Below, one piece after another: positions 1-7,844 of a stretch of 64,000 nt of DNA. This DNA comes from Flavobacteriia bacterium. GTDB taxonomy: Bacteria; Bacteroidota; Bacteroidia; Flavobacteriales_D; Crocinitomicaceae. Each line of letters opens with the position of its first letter. Within the stretch, counting starts at the first letter, position 1. The notes beneath the pieces are model-generated. The model did no database searches. It was not told the origin of the DNA and worked only from the letters and a program-made list of their open reading frames with translations. The stretch covers positions 62,001-126,000 of the forward strand of contig CANFHU010000006.1 in the NCBI GenBank assembly GCA_947446925.1, given 5' to 3'. Both the position numbers and the translations under genes were made by a program.

Positions 1-513
1 AGCGCCAATACTTTGTTCTAATTGTTCTAATTCAGTATAGATTTGGAGTGCTTTTTCGTTTCCACCAATCAATAACGTTTTAAATCCATCTCTGCGATTT
101 TGAATTTTTTTAACTAGAATTGATACGAATAAAAGTCTCGGAATAAGTGTTACACCAAAATGAATCGAAAATAATGCTACTAATGACTTGTAATAAGACT
201 GATGACTTGGTATCACGTCATCAAGTAACAGAATAAAGAATAAACATAATGCACCGATGGTTGTTCCAAGTAAAGTAAGTTTAATTATACGTATTCGGTA
301 TAATTTTTTCACTTCGATATAAGTTCCTTGTAAAGCGTATAGCGAGATCCAAAATAAAGGAATGAATATTATACCAAGGTAAAATTGTTGGTCGCGCGTA
401 AAAATTGAAAATTCGATATACGTTTTCCGAAAATAAAAAAATAAAATCCAGGCTGAGACAGCACTGCAAAAGTCAATAATAAGTAAACTATAGGATTTTT
501 TGTATCTGTTCAT
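1..513 (-). CDS. Polyprenyl glycosylphosphotransferase, N-terminal part (3' end outside window)
   Basis: An open minus-strand frame runs from an ATG at 511-513 to the window edge, giving 171 codons without a stop. It starts MNRYKKSYSLLIIDF and has several hydrophobic segments typical of the N-terminal membrane half of WcaJ/WbaP-type sugar-phosphate transferases. These enzymes load the first sugar phosphate onto undecaprenyl phosphate for exopolysaccharide or O-antigen synthesis. Near the edge LLIGGNEKA looks like the start of the Rossmann-like CoA_binding_3 domain. The catalytic C-terminal Bac_transf domain would lie outside the window, so the assignment rests on the N-terminal architecture only. 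The start lies 1 bp after the stop of the upstream lipoprotein gene, which suggests co-transcription. Confidence 0.7.
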   Translation of the reverse strand, partial: MNRYKKSYSLLIIDFCSAVSAWILFFYFRKTYIEFSIFTRDQQFYLGIIFIPLFWISLYALQGTYIEVKKLYRIRIIKLTLLGTTIGALCLFFILLLDDVIPSHQSYYKSLVALFSIHFGVTLIPRLLFVSILVKKIQNRRDGFKTLLIGGNEKALQIYTELEQLEQSIGA

Positions 514-514
514 T

Positions 515-1375
515 TTAGAAATAAACAAGTTTAATATTGTCAATATAAATATCGGAAGAATCTTTACCGGAATCTAATTCTGCCTCTAAGTATTGTTCAA
601 AAAGGTTGTAATTAGTTGAATAGGAAAGTATTTCCTTTAAGTCAATATATATTTTTTTCCATTTTTTTTCAGAATTCGTTTGTGCATTTAATTGAATATT
701 TGGATTTGCACGAAAGGCGAGCGAACCATATGCGTTTACTCCAGTCAATAATCGATTTGTATTCATATAATCGATTTCTAAATAAACTTCACTTCCGTAT
801 TGTGGTAAACTCATTTTTGTTGTGGTTCCCATCCATATAGAATCACTTTTGGTTAAATGAATCCATCCATAACGCTGTCCATATTTTAGAATGGAAGGGT
901 CAGAAGCAGTAGTTAAAATAGGGGAGAAGTTAGGAGAAGTTTCTAATTTGATACCTGCATCTTCAAAGTTTTCAATCCAAAATTTAGTGTTTGTATAATA
1001 TTTCGTAGATGGATTTATTTTTACTGTTTCATTTTTTGTTAGCGAAGTAATAATCGTGTAAGGTTGTAAGAAAGGATATGTTTTTTTTGTTGAGGAGATG
1101 CCATTATTGTGAATCGCTGGATATAAAGTTATTTTTTTTGAACCGTTTTGAAGTAAAGGAATTTTAATAGGTAATTCAAAATAACCAATAACTTTATCAT
1201 CTATAAGGACATATGCATCTGTTATATTGTGTGTCAATTCACCTTCTAGATTGGTTTGATTTGCTTGAAGTACCCAAGCATCAATGTATAACCAAGAAGG
1301 ATCTGTATTATTTTTAACACAAGCATTAACAAGTAAAACGATAATACTTGTGATAAATATTAATTGTAGTTTCAT
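515..1375 (-). CDS. Putative lipoprotein of unknown function
   Basis: Starting at the ATG at 1373-1375, a basic and hydrophobic leader leads to a lipobox LVNAC with the cysteine near residue 19, so this is a predicted lipoprotein of about 286 residues. A TTG two codons upstream is a weaker alternative start. The mature part is rich in Asn, Thr and Tyr and ends in DIYIDNIKLVYF, which suggests a beta-sandwich; I recognise no catalytic motif. It sits 1 bp upstream of the polyprenyl glycosylphosphotransferase and 39 bp downstream of the oxidoreductase-like gene, so it probably belongs to the same minus-strand transcript. A link to surface polysaccharide is possible but unproven. Confidence 0.75.
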   Translation of the reverse strand: MKLQLIFITSIIVLLVNACVKNNTDPSWLYIDAWVLQANQTNLEGELTHNITDAYVLIDDKVIGYFELPIKIPLLQNGSKKITLYPAIHNNGISSTKKTYPFLQPYTIITSLTKNETVKINPSTKYYTNTKFWIENFEDAGIKLETSPNFSPILTTASDPSILKYGQRYGWIHLTKSDSIWMGTTTKMSLPQYGSEVYLEIDYMNTNRLLTGVNAYGSLAFRANPNIQLNAQTNSEKKWKKIYIDLKEILSYSTNYNLFEQYLEAELDSGKDSSDIYIDNIKLVYF

Positions 1376-1414
1376 GCCCAATATAAACGTAAGAAATATA
1401 ATATTATTGTCTGA

Positions 1415-2299
1415 CTAATGTACAAGTTTAGCAATTATTTCTTTAGTAATATAAATGGCTTGAAGTCCGTCTTCTATCGATACTGCTGGTAACGTGTTTT
1501 TTGTAATCGAATCGTAAAAATTATTTAATTGCGCTTTAAAAATCTCTTCTTGTTTTGTATGTGCTGTGAGTTGTTCGAATTTCAATGTTTCTTGCTCTGA
1601 TTCATTTTTCAGATGAATTTTATTTTCATTAAAATCAAGGCAAATTAACGATTTGTTATTGAATAATTTAAGCGTGTGTCTTGGAGTATCATAGATAGAT
1701 GAAATGAGCAAAGTTGTTACACAACCATTATCGAATTCTAAACGCGCATCAACGGTTTCTATCTCAAAACCATCTTCTGGTATCAAAAAGGAATAGGTCT
1801 TTCGCACCTTTGCTTTTAAGAGTGAGATTATATTCTCTATTTCATAAAAGAGGATTTCTTGTAACGTAGCATTCGTATGATCTTCATCAATGAATGTCCG
1901 CTGTAGATTGATTAAGTTTGGTGTTTTAAAATTATTCGAAATGCTTTGCGTTATTTTTTCAAATCGCAAAGGTGAATTCAATTGAATAATAGACTCTGCC
2001 TCTGAAGATAAACGAAAAAGTGTGTTTACTTGCGCAATATCTAAGGATAATAAATTATTGATGAAAATTGGTTTTCCTTTTTTTATCGCATAACACGCAT
2101 CATCAAAATAAATAAGAATAGAAGTGAAATAGATACAATCGGAATTGTCGATTACTTCCTTACTAGAAGATTTGATTTCTTTTAAATCGAACTTTGGGTA
2201 GTTTAGGTCATAAATAAAATCGACTTCAAAAAGTGGTTGTAATTTACGTAATTGGTAAATTTCTTCTTGATGGTACCCGATAACTCCTAGTTGCAACAT
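1415..2299 (-). CDS. Gfo/Idh/MocA-like oxidoreductase family protein
   Basis: The 294-residue protein begins MLQLGVIGYH, a beta strand and glycine turn like the start of a Rossmann fold, but without the usual GxGxxG. The middle (FINNLLSLDIAQVNTLFRLS, then LNSPLRFEKI) and the C-terminal half follow the Gfo/Idh/MocA layout: a nucleotide-binding domain and then a large beta-sheet domain. The EKP motif that normally carries the catalytic lysine appears here as KGKPIFINN, so a KP pair is retained but the glutamate is not. It could be a degenerate sugar dehydrogenase or a non-catalytic relative. It lies upstream of the lipoprotein and glycosyl-phosphotransferase genes on the same strand. Confidence 0.5.
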   Translation of the reverse strand: MLQLGVIGYHQEEIYQLRKLQPLFEVDFIYDLNYPKFDLKEIKSSSKEVIDNSDCIYFTSILIYFDDACYAIKKGKPIFINNLLSLDIAQVNTLFRLSSEAESIIQLNSPLRFEKITQSISNNFKTPNLINLQRTFIDEDHTNATLQEILFYEIENIISLLKAKVRKTYSFLIPEDGFEIETVDARLEFDNGCVTTLLISSIYDTPRHTLKLFNNKSLICLDFNENKIHLKNESEQETLKFEQLTAHTKQEEIFKAQLNNFYDSITKNTLPAVSIEDGLQAIYITKEIIAKLVH

Positions 2300-2394
2300 A
2301 ATGACTGCAAATTTAGGGGGTATTTAGGAAGATTTTCCATGAATCGAAGGTAGTTTTTAACACCTAATTACTCATTACCTAAATTAGGTCGTAT

Positions 2395-2419
2395 AAAAAA
2401 AGCCTCCGAAGAGGCTTTT
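2395..2419 (-). terminator. Rho-independent terminator after dnaJ
   Basis: Perfect inverted repeat AAAGCCTC / GAGGCTTT around a CGAA loop, followed on the minus strand by a run of seven T residues. It lies 8 bp past the dnaJ stop codon and would end the grpE-dnaJ transcript. Confidence 0.85.
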
Positions 2420-2426
2420 AATTAGT

Positions 2427-3548
2427 TTATTGAAACATGTCTTTCACTTTTTGAAAGAAACCTTTTTCAGAACCATCTAATTTTGGTTGAAAATTTTCAC
2501 TTTTTTGAAGTTTCTCGAGTAATTCTTTTTCTTCCTTACTCACTTTATTTGGTGTCCAAATGTTGATATGAACAAACAAATCTCCCGTTCCGTATCCCTG
2601 AAGTTGCGGTAATCCCTTTCCTTTTAAACGAAGCATTTTTCCACTTTGTGTTCCAGGTTCTACTTTTATTTTCGCTTTTCCAGATATTGTTGGAATTTCA
2701 ATACTTTCTCCTAATACTGCATCTGCAAAATTGATATATGCATCGTAGTGAATATTATCACCTTCACGTCTTAGAGTTTCGTGTTGTATTTCTTCAATTA
2801 CTACAATTAAATCTCCAGGTATACCATTGAATGGTCCTGCATTTCCTTTTCCAGTAACGCTCAATTGCATTCCTTCTTCAACACCTGCAGGGATATCAAT
2901 TTCGATAACTTCTTCTTGACGTTTTAAACCATTTGCATCCGCGTCTGCAGGTTTGTAATCAATCATCTTACCTGCTCCTTGACACGTTGGACAAGTCGTT
3001 TGTGTTTGCATGTTACCCAAGAAAGTTTGAGCCATACGAGTAACGCGACCTTGACCATTACATGTTGCACATGTTTTGGAGGTTACTCCTTCTGCGTTAA
3101 CTAATTTATTTACTTTAATTTTTTTCTTAACACCTTCAGCAATTTCTTCTAGTGTTAACTTCATTTTTACACGAAGATTACTACCCTTGATAGTTCTTTG
3201 TCCGCCGCTTCTTCCTCGACCTCCGCCGAAACCACCTCCAAAGCCTCCTCCGAAAACGTCGCCAAATTGACTGAATATGTCATCCATATTCATACCTCCA
3301 CCACCGAAGCCTCCGCCTCCGTTCATACCAGCGTGTCCAAATTGATCGTATCGCGCTTTTTTGTTTGCATCGCTCAAAATTTCGTATGCCTCAGCCGCTT
3401 CTTTGAATTTTTCTTCCGCTTGTGCATCATCTGGATTTTTATCTGGATGATATTGTAACGCTAATTTACGATACGCTTTTTTTATTTCTGCTTCGGAAGC
3501 ACTTTTGCTAATACCTAATACTTCGTAGTAATCTCTTTTTTGACTCAT
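2427..3548 (-). CDS. dnaJ: Chaperone protein DnaJ (lacking zinc centre I)
   Basis: This Hsp40 co-chaperone stimulates DnaK ATPase and delivers unfolded clients. An N-terminal J domain (residues 5-68) carries HPD at 34-36, a Gly/Phe-rich linker spans about 75-115, and a DnaJ C-terminal substrate domain ends at residue 373. Only two of the four CxxCxGxG motifs are present: CATCNGQG at 160-167 and CPTCQGAG at 186-193. They correspond to motifs 2 and 3, which form zinc centre II. Motifs 1 and 4 (zinc centre I) are replaced by NKLVNAEG and a [11 protein letters not shown] stretch. My recollection is that Flavobacterium DnaJ shows the same pattern. It follows grpE with a 7-bp gap. Confidence 0.97.
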   Translation of the reverse strand: MSQKRDYYEVLGISKSASEAEIKKAYRKLALQYHPDKNPDDAQAEEKFKEAAEAYEILSDANKKARYDQFGHAGMNGGGGFGGGGMNMDDIFSQFGDVFGGGFGGGFGGGRGRSGGQRTIKGSNLRVKMKLTLEEIAEGVKKKIKVNKLVNAEGVTSKTCATCNGQGRVTRMAQTFLGNMQTQTTCPTCQGAGKMIDYKPADADANGLKRQEEVIEIDIPAGVEEGMQLSVTGKGNAGPFNGIPGDLIVVIEEIQHETLRREGDNIHYDAYINFADAVLGESIEIPTISGKAKIKVEPGTQSGKMLRLKGKGLPQLQGYGTGDLFVHINIWTPNKVSKEEKELLEKLQKSENFQPKLDGSEKGFFQKVKDMFQ

Positions 3549-3555
3549 AATTATC

Positions 3556-4128
3556 TTATTGACCTACAACTACTTTTGCATAACGTATAACTTTGTCGTG
3601 GATGTAATATCCTTTCTCTACATCGTCTACTATTTTTCCTTTTAAATCTTCAGATGGAGCAGGGATATTTGCTATTGCCTCGTGTAATTCACTATCAAAA
3701 ACTTCCCCTTTAGAAACCATTGGTTTTAAACCTTTCGTTTCTAAAGTGCTTTTAAGTTTATTGTAAATTAGTTGAAACCCTTCCTTTAATGAAGTAGTAT
3801 CTTCTACCGTTTCGTTATTGGTAATTGCTCTTTCGAAATCATCTAATACCGCTACTAAATCTTTAATTACACCCGAACTTGCAGTAGAAATCAATTCTAA
3901 TTTCTCCTTATTCGTACGTTTTCTGTAATTATCAAATTCAGAATATAAACGTAAAAATTTATCATTTAATTCCGCATATTTTTCCTCAGCAGTAGGTTCA
4001 CTTACTGTTTCTTCTACAGGAGTTTCTTCGGCAACTGTTTCGTTTACTTGTTCTTCTGTTGCTGTATCTTGCGTATCAGAAGTAGTTTCGTTTTTTACTT
4101 CTTCGTTAAATTCTTTTTCTTCAGACAT
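3556..4128 (-). CDS. grpE: Nucleotide exchange factor GrpE
   Basis: GrpE releases ADP from DnaK and is the third member of the DnaK-DnaJ-GrpE machine. The 190-residue protein has an acidic, low-complexity N-terminal tail (Glu/Thr/Val rich to about residue 48), then the coiled-coil segment ending [15 protein letters not shown], and the C-terminal beta domain with LHEAIANIP and the terminal [18 protein letters not shown], all typical of the family. Gene order grpE-dnaJ with a 7-bp gap indicates an operon. A possible minus-strand promoter lies upstream (ACTCTTTG at 4157-4164 with TTG 21 bp further up), followed by the repeat-rich spacer. Confidence 0.95.
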   Translation of the reverse strand: MSEEKEFNEEVKNETTSDTQDTATEEQVNETVAEETPVEETVSEPTAEEKYAELNDKFLRLYSEFDNYRKRTNKEKLELISTASSGVIKDLVAVLDDFERAITNNETVEDTTSLKEGFQLIYNKLKSTLETKGLKPMVSKGEVFDSELHEAIANIPAPSEDLKGKIVDDVEKGYYIHDKVIRYAKVVVGQ

Positions 4129-4195
4129 AGTATTTTGATTTGTGATTTATGTATAACAAAGAGTTTGCCATTCGATTTTAATTGTCAAAATGTCA

Positions 4196-4380
4196 TAGTT
4201 TAATGGCTTAATGTACCAATTTTTCAATGTATCAATTAAACAATGTGTCAATTTAACAATTTAACAATGTACCAATGTATCAATGTACCCATTAAACAAT
4301 TAAAACAATCAATAATTTACACATTGTTACATTAGATCATTGCTACATTAGAATATTGTTACATTAGTTCATTTCACATT
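4196..4380. repeat. Degenerate tandem and inverted intergenic repeats (CAATGTAnCAAT type)
   Basis: The spacer between murA and grpE is built of short degenerate words. From about 4207 to 4310 units such as CAATGTATCAAT, CAATTTAACAAT and CAATGTACCAAT recur. From 4323 to 4370 a 16-bp unit occurs three times (ATTGTTACATTAGATC, ATTGCTACATTAGAAT, ATTGTTACATTAGTTC). The second block is the reverse complement sense of the first (TAATGTAACAAT), so the two halves could pair into an imperfect long hairpin. No reading frame is supported. It resembles the filler repeats I know from other Bacteroidota intergenic regions. Confidence 0.75.
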
Positions 4381-4382
4381 AA

Positions 4383-5690
4383 TTAACCAATACGTCTAAT
4401 ATCCGCTCCTAAATTGCGTAAACGTAAGTCGATATCTTGGTATCCACGATCAATTTGCTCGATGTTTTCGATAATACTTTTTCCTTTCGCAGATAAAGCA
4501 GCAATTAATAAGGATACACCCGCACGAATATCTGGGGAAGACATGGTGATTCCTTTAAGTGTATGTTGATTATTTAAACCTATAACAGTTGCTCTATGTG
4601 GGTCACAAAGAATGATTTGAGCACCCATATCTATTAATTTATCGACAAAAAACAAACGTGATTCAAACATTTTTTGATGAATCAAAACACTTCCTTTTGC
4701 TTGTGTTGCAACAACTAATACAATGGAAAGTAAATCAGGTGTAAACCCTGGCCATGGTGCATCCGCTATCGTTAAAATAGAACCATCTATAAATGTGTCT
4801 ATTTCATAATGGTCTTGCGATGGAATATAAATATCATCTCCGCGACGTTCGATTACGATTCCTAATTTTCGAAATACATTTGGAATAACACCTAAATCAT
4901 CATAACTAACATCTTTAATCGTAATTTCAGATTTTGTCATTGCGGCTAAACCAATGAAACTTCCAATTTCAATCATGTCCGGTAAAATGCGGTGAAAACA
5001 ACCGTTTAATGATGTAACACCTTCTATATGTAACATGTTTGAGCCAATACCGGTAATTTTAGCACCCATATTATTCAACATTTTACATAATTGTTGTAAA
5101 TATGGTTCGCAAGCAGCATTATAGATGGTCGTTTTCCCTTCTGCAAGTACAGCAGCCATTAATACGTTTGCAGTTCCTGTAACAGATGCTTCGTCCAAAT
5201 GGATGTATGTACCTGTTAATTTTTCTGCTTCGATCGAGTAAAAGTGCTCGTTTAAATCATAGTTGAATTTCGCACCTAACATGGTGAATCCTTCGAAGTG
5301 CGTATCTAATCTTCTACGACCAATTTTATCCCCTCCTGGCTTTGGAATAAATCCTTTACCGAAACGTGCTAATAATGGCCCAACAATCATGATGGAACCT
5401 CTTAGTGCTGCAGCTCTTTTCTTGAAGTCAGCAGTTTCTAAGAATGGTAAATCGATTTCTTTCGCTTGAAAAATATACGTTCCTTTTTCCACCTTTTCGA
5501 TTTTCACTCCCATTACTTGAAGCAAATCAATTAGTTTGTTGACATCGATGATATCAGGAATGTTAGAAATTGTAATTTTTTCTGGTGTAAGTAAAACTGC
5601 ACACAAGATTTGTAGTGCTTCGTTTTTTGCTCCTTGTGGAGTTAATTCACCTTTTAGTTGTTTTCCACCATGAATTTCGAAAGATGCCAT
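4383..5690 (-). CDS. murA: UDP-N-acetylglucosamine 1-carboxyvinyltransferase MurA (Cys-to-Asp active site)
   Basis: MurA catalyses the first committed step of peptidoglycan synthesis, moving enolpyruvyl from PEP to UDP-GlcNAc in the cytoplasm. The 435-residue length and the two repeated EPSP-synthase-like domains fit the family, with conserved GGKQLKGELTPQGAKNEAL at the N-terminus. In the active-site loop the sequence reads KPGGDKIGRRRLDTH, so residue 121, equivalent to E. coli Cys115, is aspartate (codon at 5328-5330). Asp at this position is known to keep activity while preventing covalent inactivation by fosfomycin. The gene starts 3 bp after the DUF4290 gene and is followed by repeat-rich DNA. 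Confidence 0.96.
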   Translation of the reverse strand: MASFEIHGGKQLKGELTPQGAKNEALQILCAVLLTPEKITISNIPDIIDVNKLIDLLQVMGVKIEKVEKGTYIFQAKEIDLPFLETADFKKRAAALRGSIMIVGPLLARFGKGFIPKPGGDKIGRRRLDTHFEGFTMLGAKFNYDLNEHFYSIEAEKLTGTYIHLDEASVTGTANVLMAAVLAEGKTTIYNAACEPYLQQLCKMLNNMGAKITGIGSNMLHIEGVTSLNGCFHRILPDMIEIGSFIGLAAMTKSEITIKDVSYDDLGVIPNVFRKLGIVIERRGDDIYIPSQDHYEIDTFIDGSILTIADAPWPGFTPDLLSIVLVVATQAKGSVLIHQKMFESRLFFVDKLIDMGAQIILCDPHRATVIGLNNQHTLKGITMSSPDIRAGVSLLIAALSAKGKSIIENIEQIDRGYQDIDLRLRNLGADIRRIG

Positions 5691-5693
5691 GAC

Positions 5694-6335
5694 TTAATAT
5701 TTTTTCTTAAACTTAAATTTATTGTTCTGGTTATTTTTAGAAGGCATGTTTTGCTTCTTTCTATTTGGTTGAATCCCCATTGTTTTTAAAATTTGATTGG
5801 TATGCATCAAAATTTCAGGGTTCTCCAAGGTTAATCCGCCATTCGTAATTTCAGAAAGGTGTTGTGCAATGACATTATTTTCAACAGCATCATTGTTATA
5901 GGCTAAATATTGCTTTTTCATGAAGTTAGCCATCGTATTTTTTAAATACATTTTAGCATCCTCATCTGATTCTGCCATTGTTTTACTTAATATCTTTTCG
6001 GTGTATTTACCGTAGTGACCAAAACGAATTTTAGAGTTTGGATATGGAATTTGTTGAGGTTTTTCATATAATATCTCCAAATTTGGTAGTTCATAAGGAG
6101 AATCTACATCTAACTGAAATTTAGACATGATGAAAAGGTGCGTCCACAATTTATGTCTATAATCATCCACGTCACGTAAATGCGGGTTTAATTGCCCCAT
6201 TACTTCAATAATTGCTCGAGCAGCGCTGTTGCGTTCTTCTTTGTTTTCGATTTCCATTGCGTGGGAAATCATGTTTTGTACGTTTCTTCCGTATTCTGGA
6301 AGTAACATCTGAGAACGTTGTGTATTATATTCCAT
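5694..6335 (-). CDS. DUF4290 family protein
   Basis: The 213-residue protein begins MEYNTQRSQMLLPEYGRNVQ, a start I associate with the Bacteroidota-specific DUF4290 family, whose function is unknown. The body is mostly helical and charged. The last 25 residues are a strongly basic Asn/Lys tail (NRKKQNMPSKNNQNNKFKFK), which suggests contact with nucleic acid or an acidic surface. There is no signal peptide or membrane segment. It is directly upstream of murA with a 3-bp gap, a pairing I recall from other Bacteroidota and which hints at a role tied to the cell envelope or growth. A TAAATTTG element on the minus strand at 6352-6359 may be its promoter. Confidence 0.85.
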   Translation of the reverse strand: MEYNTQRSQMLLPEYGRNVQNMISHAMEIENKEERNSAARAIIEVMGQLNPHLRDVDDYRHKLWTHLFIMSKFQLDVDSPYELPNLEILYEKPQQIPYPNSKIRFGHYGKYTEKILSKTMAESDEDAKMYLKNTMANFMKKQYLAYNNDAVENNVIAQHLSEITNGGLTLENPEILMHTNQILKTMGIQPNRKKQNMPSKNNQNNKFKFKKKY

Positions 6336-6466
6336 AGTGATTATTGTAAGTCAAATTTAGGAAGAAAGTTTTAGTCTTACCGCTTTATTCTAAAAAGTAT
6401 ATTAACAATTTGTATAAATTTGAAATAATTTCTTTTTTTAAGCGTTAGTACTTCAAATTCCATAAC

Positions 6467-7009
6467 ATGAAAATTACAGCCTTCGTACTTTTATTCATTC
6501 TTTCAGGATTTACGAGTAAGACACAACAAATAGATTTTAAAGTGAAAACTGAATCTCCCTTTGTTTTTAATGTTAAATCATTAGATGATAATAAATTACA
6601 AGTTTCTTTGACTTCAAATTCAAAGGATAGTATTTTATATCGATCTTTTACACTGAATTTAAAAGATTACGACGATACGAAACTGAATAATTTTTTCAAA
6701 ATCGATTATGATTCTAAGAATAAGGTCACGATTCTAAATGAACAAATTAATCCTGCTTTTAATTGGATTAAAATTCAGAATTTAGAACGAAAAATTGAAC
6801 TGAAAAACGGAATTTTCCCTAAGATATCTGATGTTTTATCTTTAAATACTAACTCAAATTCATCTCTGGTTGTAATACAATTTGAACTGAATTTGAATAA
6901 ATACAAAAACGAACAAATTATTCAAAAACCTTTGAATTTTGATCAGTCTAAGTTTGATGTTAAGTCATTGAAAAATAATTCTCAAGAAACTTTTCTAATT
7001 AGTTTCTAA
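6467..7009 (+). CDS. Hypothetical secreted protein
   Basis: I do not recognise this 180-residue protein. MKITAFVLLFILSGFTSKTQ is a plausible signal peptide with cleavage near residues 17-20. The remainder is rich in Asn, Lys, Ser and Leu with alternating hydrophobic residues, consistent with beta structure and export to the periplasm or outside. There is no T9SS tail or lipobox cysteine. A TAAATTTG element at 6415-6422 is a possible promoter. Its TAA stop (7007-7009) overlaps by 3 bp the stop of the convergent CPBP-like gene, so the two genes share their ends with no terminator between them. Confidence 0.65.
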   Translation: MKITAFVLLFILSGFTSKTQQIDFKVKTESPFVFNVKSLDDNKLQVSLTSNSKDSILYRSFTLNLKDYDDTKLNNFFKIDYDSKNKVTILNEQINPAFNWIKIQNLERKIELKNGIFPKISDVLSLNTNSNSSLVVIQFELNLNKYKNEQIIQKPLNFDQSKFDVKSLKNNSQETFLISF

Positions 7010-7506
7010 TTAGAATCTTTTAGAAAATACACGATTGAATTATTTACAAGATGAATAAAAAAGATTGGCCAGAAGTAATTCTTCTCTTTTTCTGAATAAT
7101 ACATGGTAAGAGAAATTAGAATTATTCCTGTAAAGCTCATGGCAATTTGATAACCTAGTGTATAACTATGAGCGAGACCAAATATTATTCCAGTAATAGC
7201 ACAAAATAAGATTTCCAACTTTTTTGTTGTTTTAAAATAGTTGAAAAGCAATGTTGGTAACCACTGGAAAATAGCAGTTTCAATCAATGGACCTAGAATC
7301 ACAAGTACAGCAAAGTAAAGGTAAATGTTGTTTTGAATTTTTTGGATAATCCCATCTTTAGGATATTCAATTTTTAATCCTACAACTTCTAAAAGAATTA
7401 AGTTTAAACTAATGGATAAAAATAAAGTATAAAAGGTAAGTGTGAGCAATTGCAACCAATAGTTCTTCGGTGTAATTCGGTCGATTAAATTATAAATTTT
7501 GTTCAT
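7006..7506 (-). CDS. CPBP-like intramembrane protein (degenerate protease motifs)
   Basis: The 166-residue protein has four or five hydrophobic segments and the order of motifs found in CPBP/CAAX intramembrane glutamic proteases: GPLIETAIFQWLP, then ITGIIFGLAHS, then FFIHLVNNSIVYF. In active enzymes the first motif is EExxxR. Here only one glutamate remains and the arginine position is glutamine, while FxxAH and the final HxxNN are kept, so catalytic activity is doubtful. Members process membrane peptides or act in immunity and sorting, but nothing here points to a substrate. It ends by overlapping the convergent gene and starts 11 bp below the recG remnant. Confidence 0.65.
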   Translation of the reverse strand: MNKIYNLIDRITPKNYWLQLLTLTFYTLFLSISLNLILLEVVGLKIEYPKDGIIQKIQNNIYLYFAVLVILGPLIETAIFQWLPTLLFNYFKTTKKLEILFCAITGIIFGLAHSYTLGYQIAMSFTGIILISLTMYYSEKEKNYFWPIFFIHLVNNSIVYFLKDSN

Positions 7507-7517
7507 GTACTCTGATG

Positions 7518-7844
7518 TTAAGAAATCTTACTCCAATTTGGTTTCTCCTTTAAAATCGAAATGATTTTATGTCGAATAATTTTATTCTCTGGTAACTCTA
7601 AATTGGGGTCTTTTTGTAATACTTCTCGTGCTTTTTCGCGTGCAGTAACTACCAAATGATTGTCTTTAACCAAATCTGCAATTTTTAAATCGAGGATACC
7701 GCTTTGTTGTGTCCCCATGATGTCGCCTGGACCACGTAGTTCTAAATTTACTTCCGATATTTTAAAACCATCTTGGGTGCTAACTATCTTTGACATTCTT
7801 TTTTCACTTTCTTTAGTTTGGCTTCGGTTAATAAGATTTACCAT
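7518..7844 (-). pseudogene. Duplicated recG 3'-end fragment
   Basis: This 108-codon frame repeats the last 98 or so residues of RecG, from KESEKRM to the identical end ILKEKPNWSKIS, but has none of the helicase motifs and cannot act as RecG. Compared by eye with 9278-9600, about nine bases in ten agree. Most differences fall at third codon positions, and 68 consecutive bases are identical (7651-7718 versus 9411-9478). Similarity stops abruptly at the stop codon on one side and near 7835 on the other. Its apparent ATG (7842-7844) overlaps the stop of the ATPase gene. The reading frame is still open, so the duplication may be fairly recent or the peptide may be tolerated. Confidence 0.85.

Noticed and set aside
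2362-2389. ACCTAATT / AATTAGGT inverted repeat just below the dnaJ terminator
   Set aside because: Eight-bp arms with a 12-bp loop in AT-rich DNA can arise by chance; no T run or nearby start codon.
3076-3458. Long plus-strand open frames opposite the dnaJ Gly-rich region
   Set aside because: They are antisense shadows created by glycine and proline rich codons of dnaJ; no signal or family resemblance.
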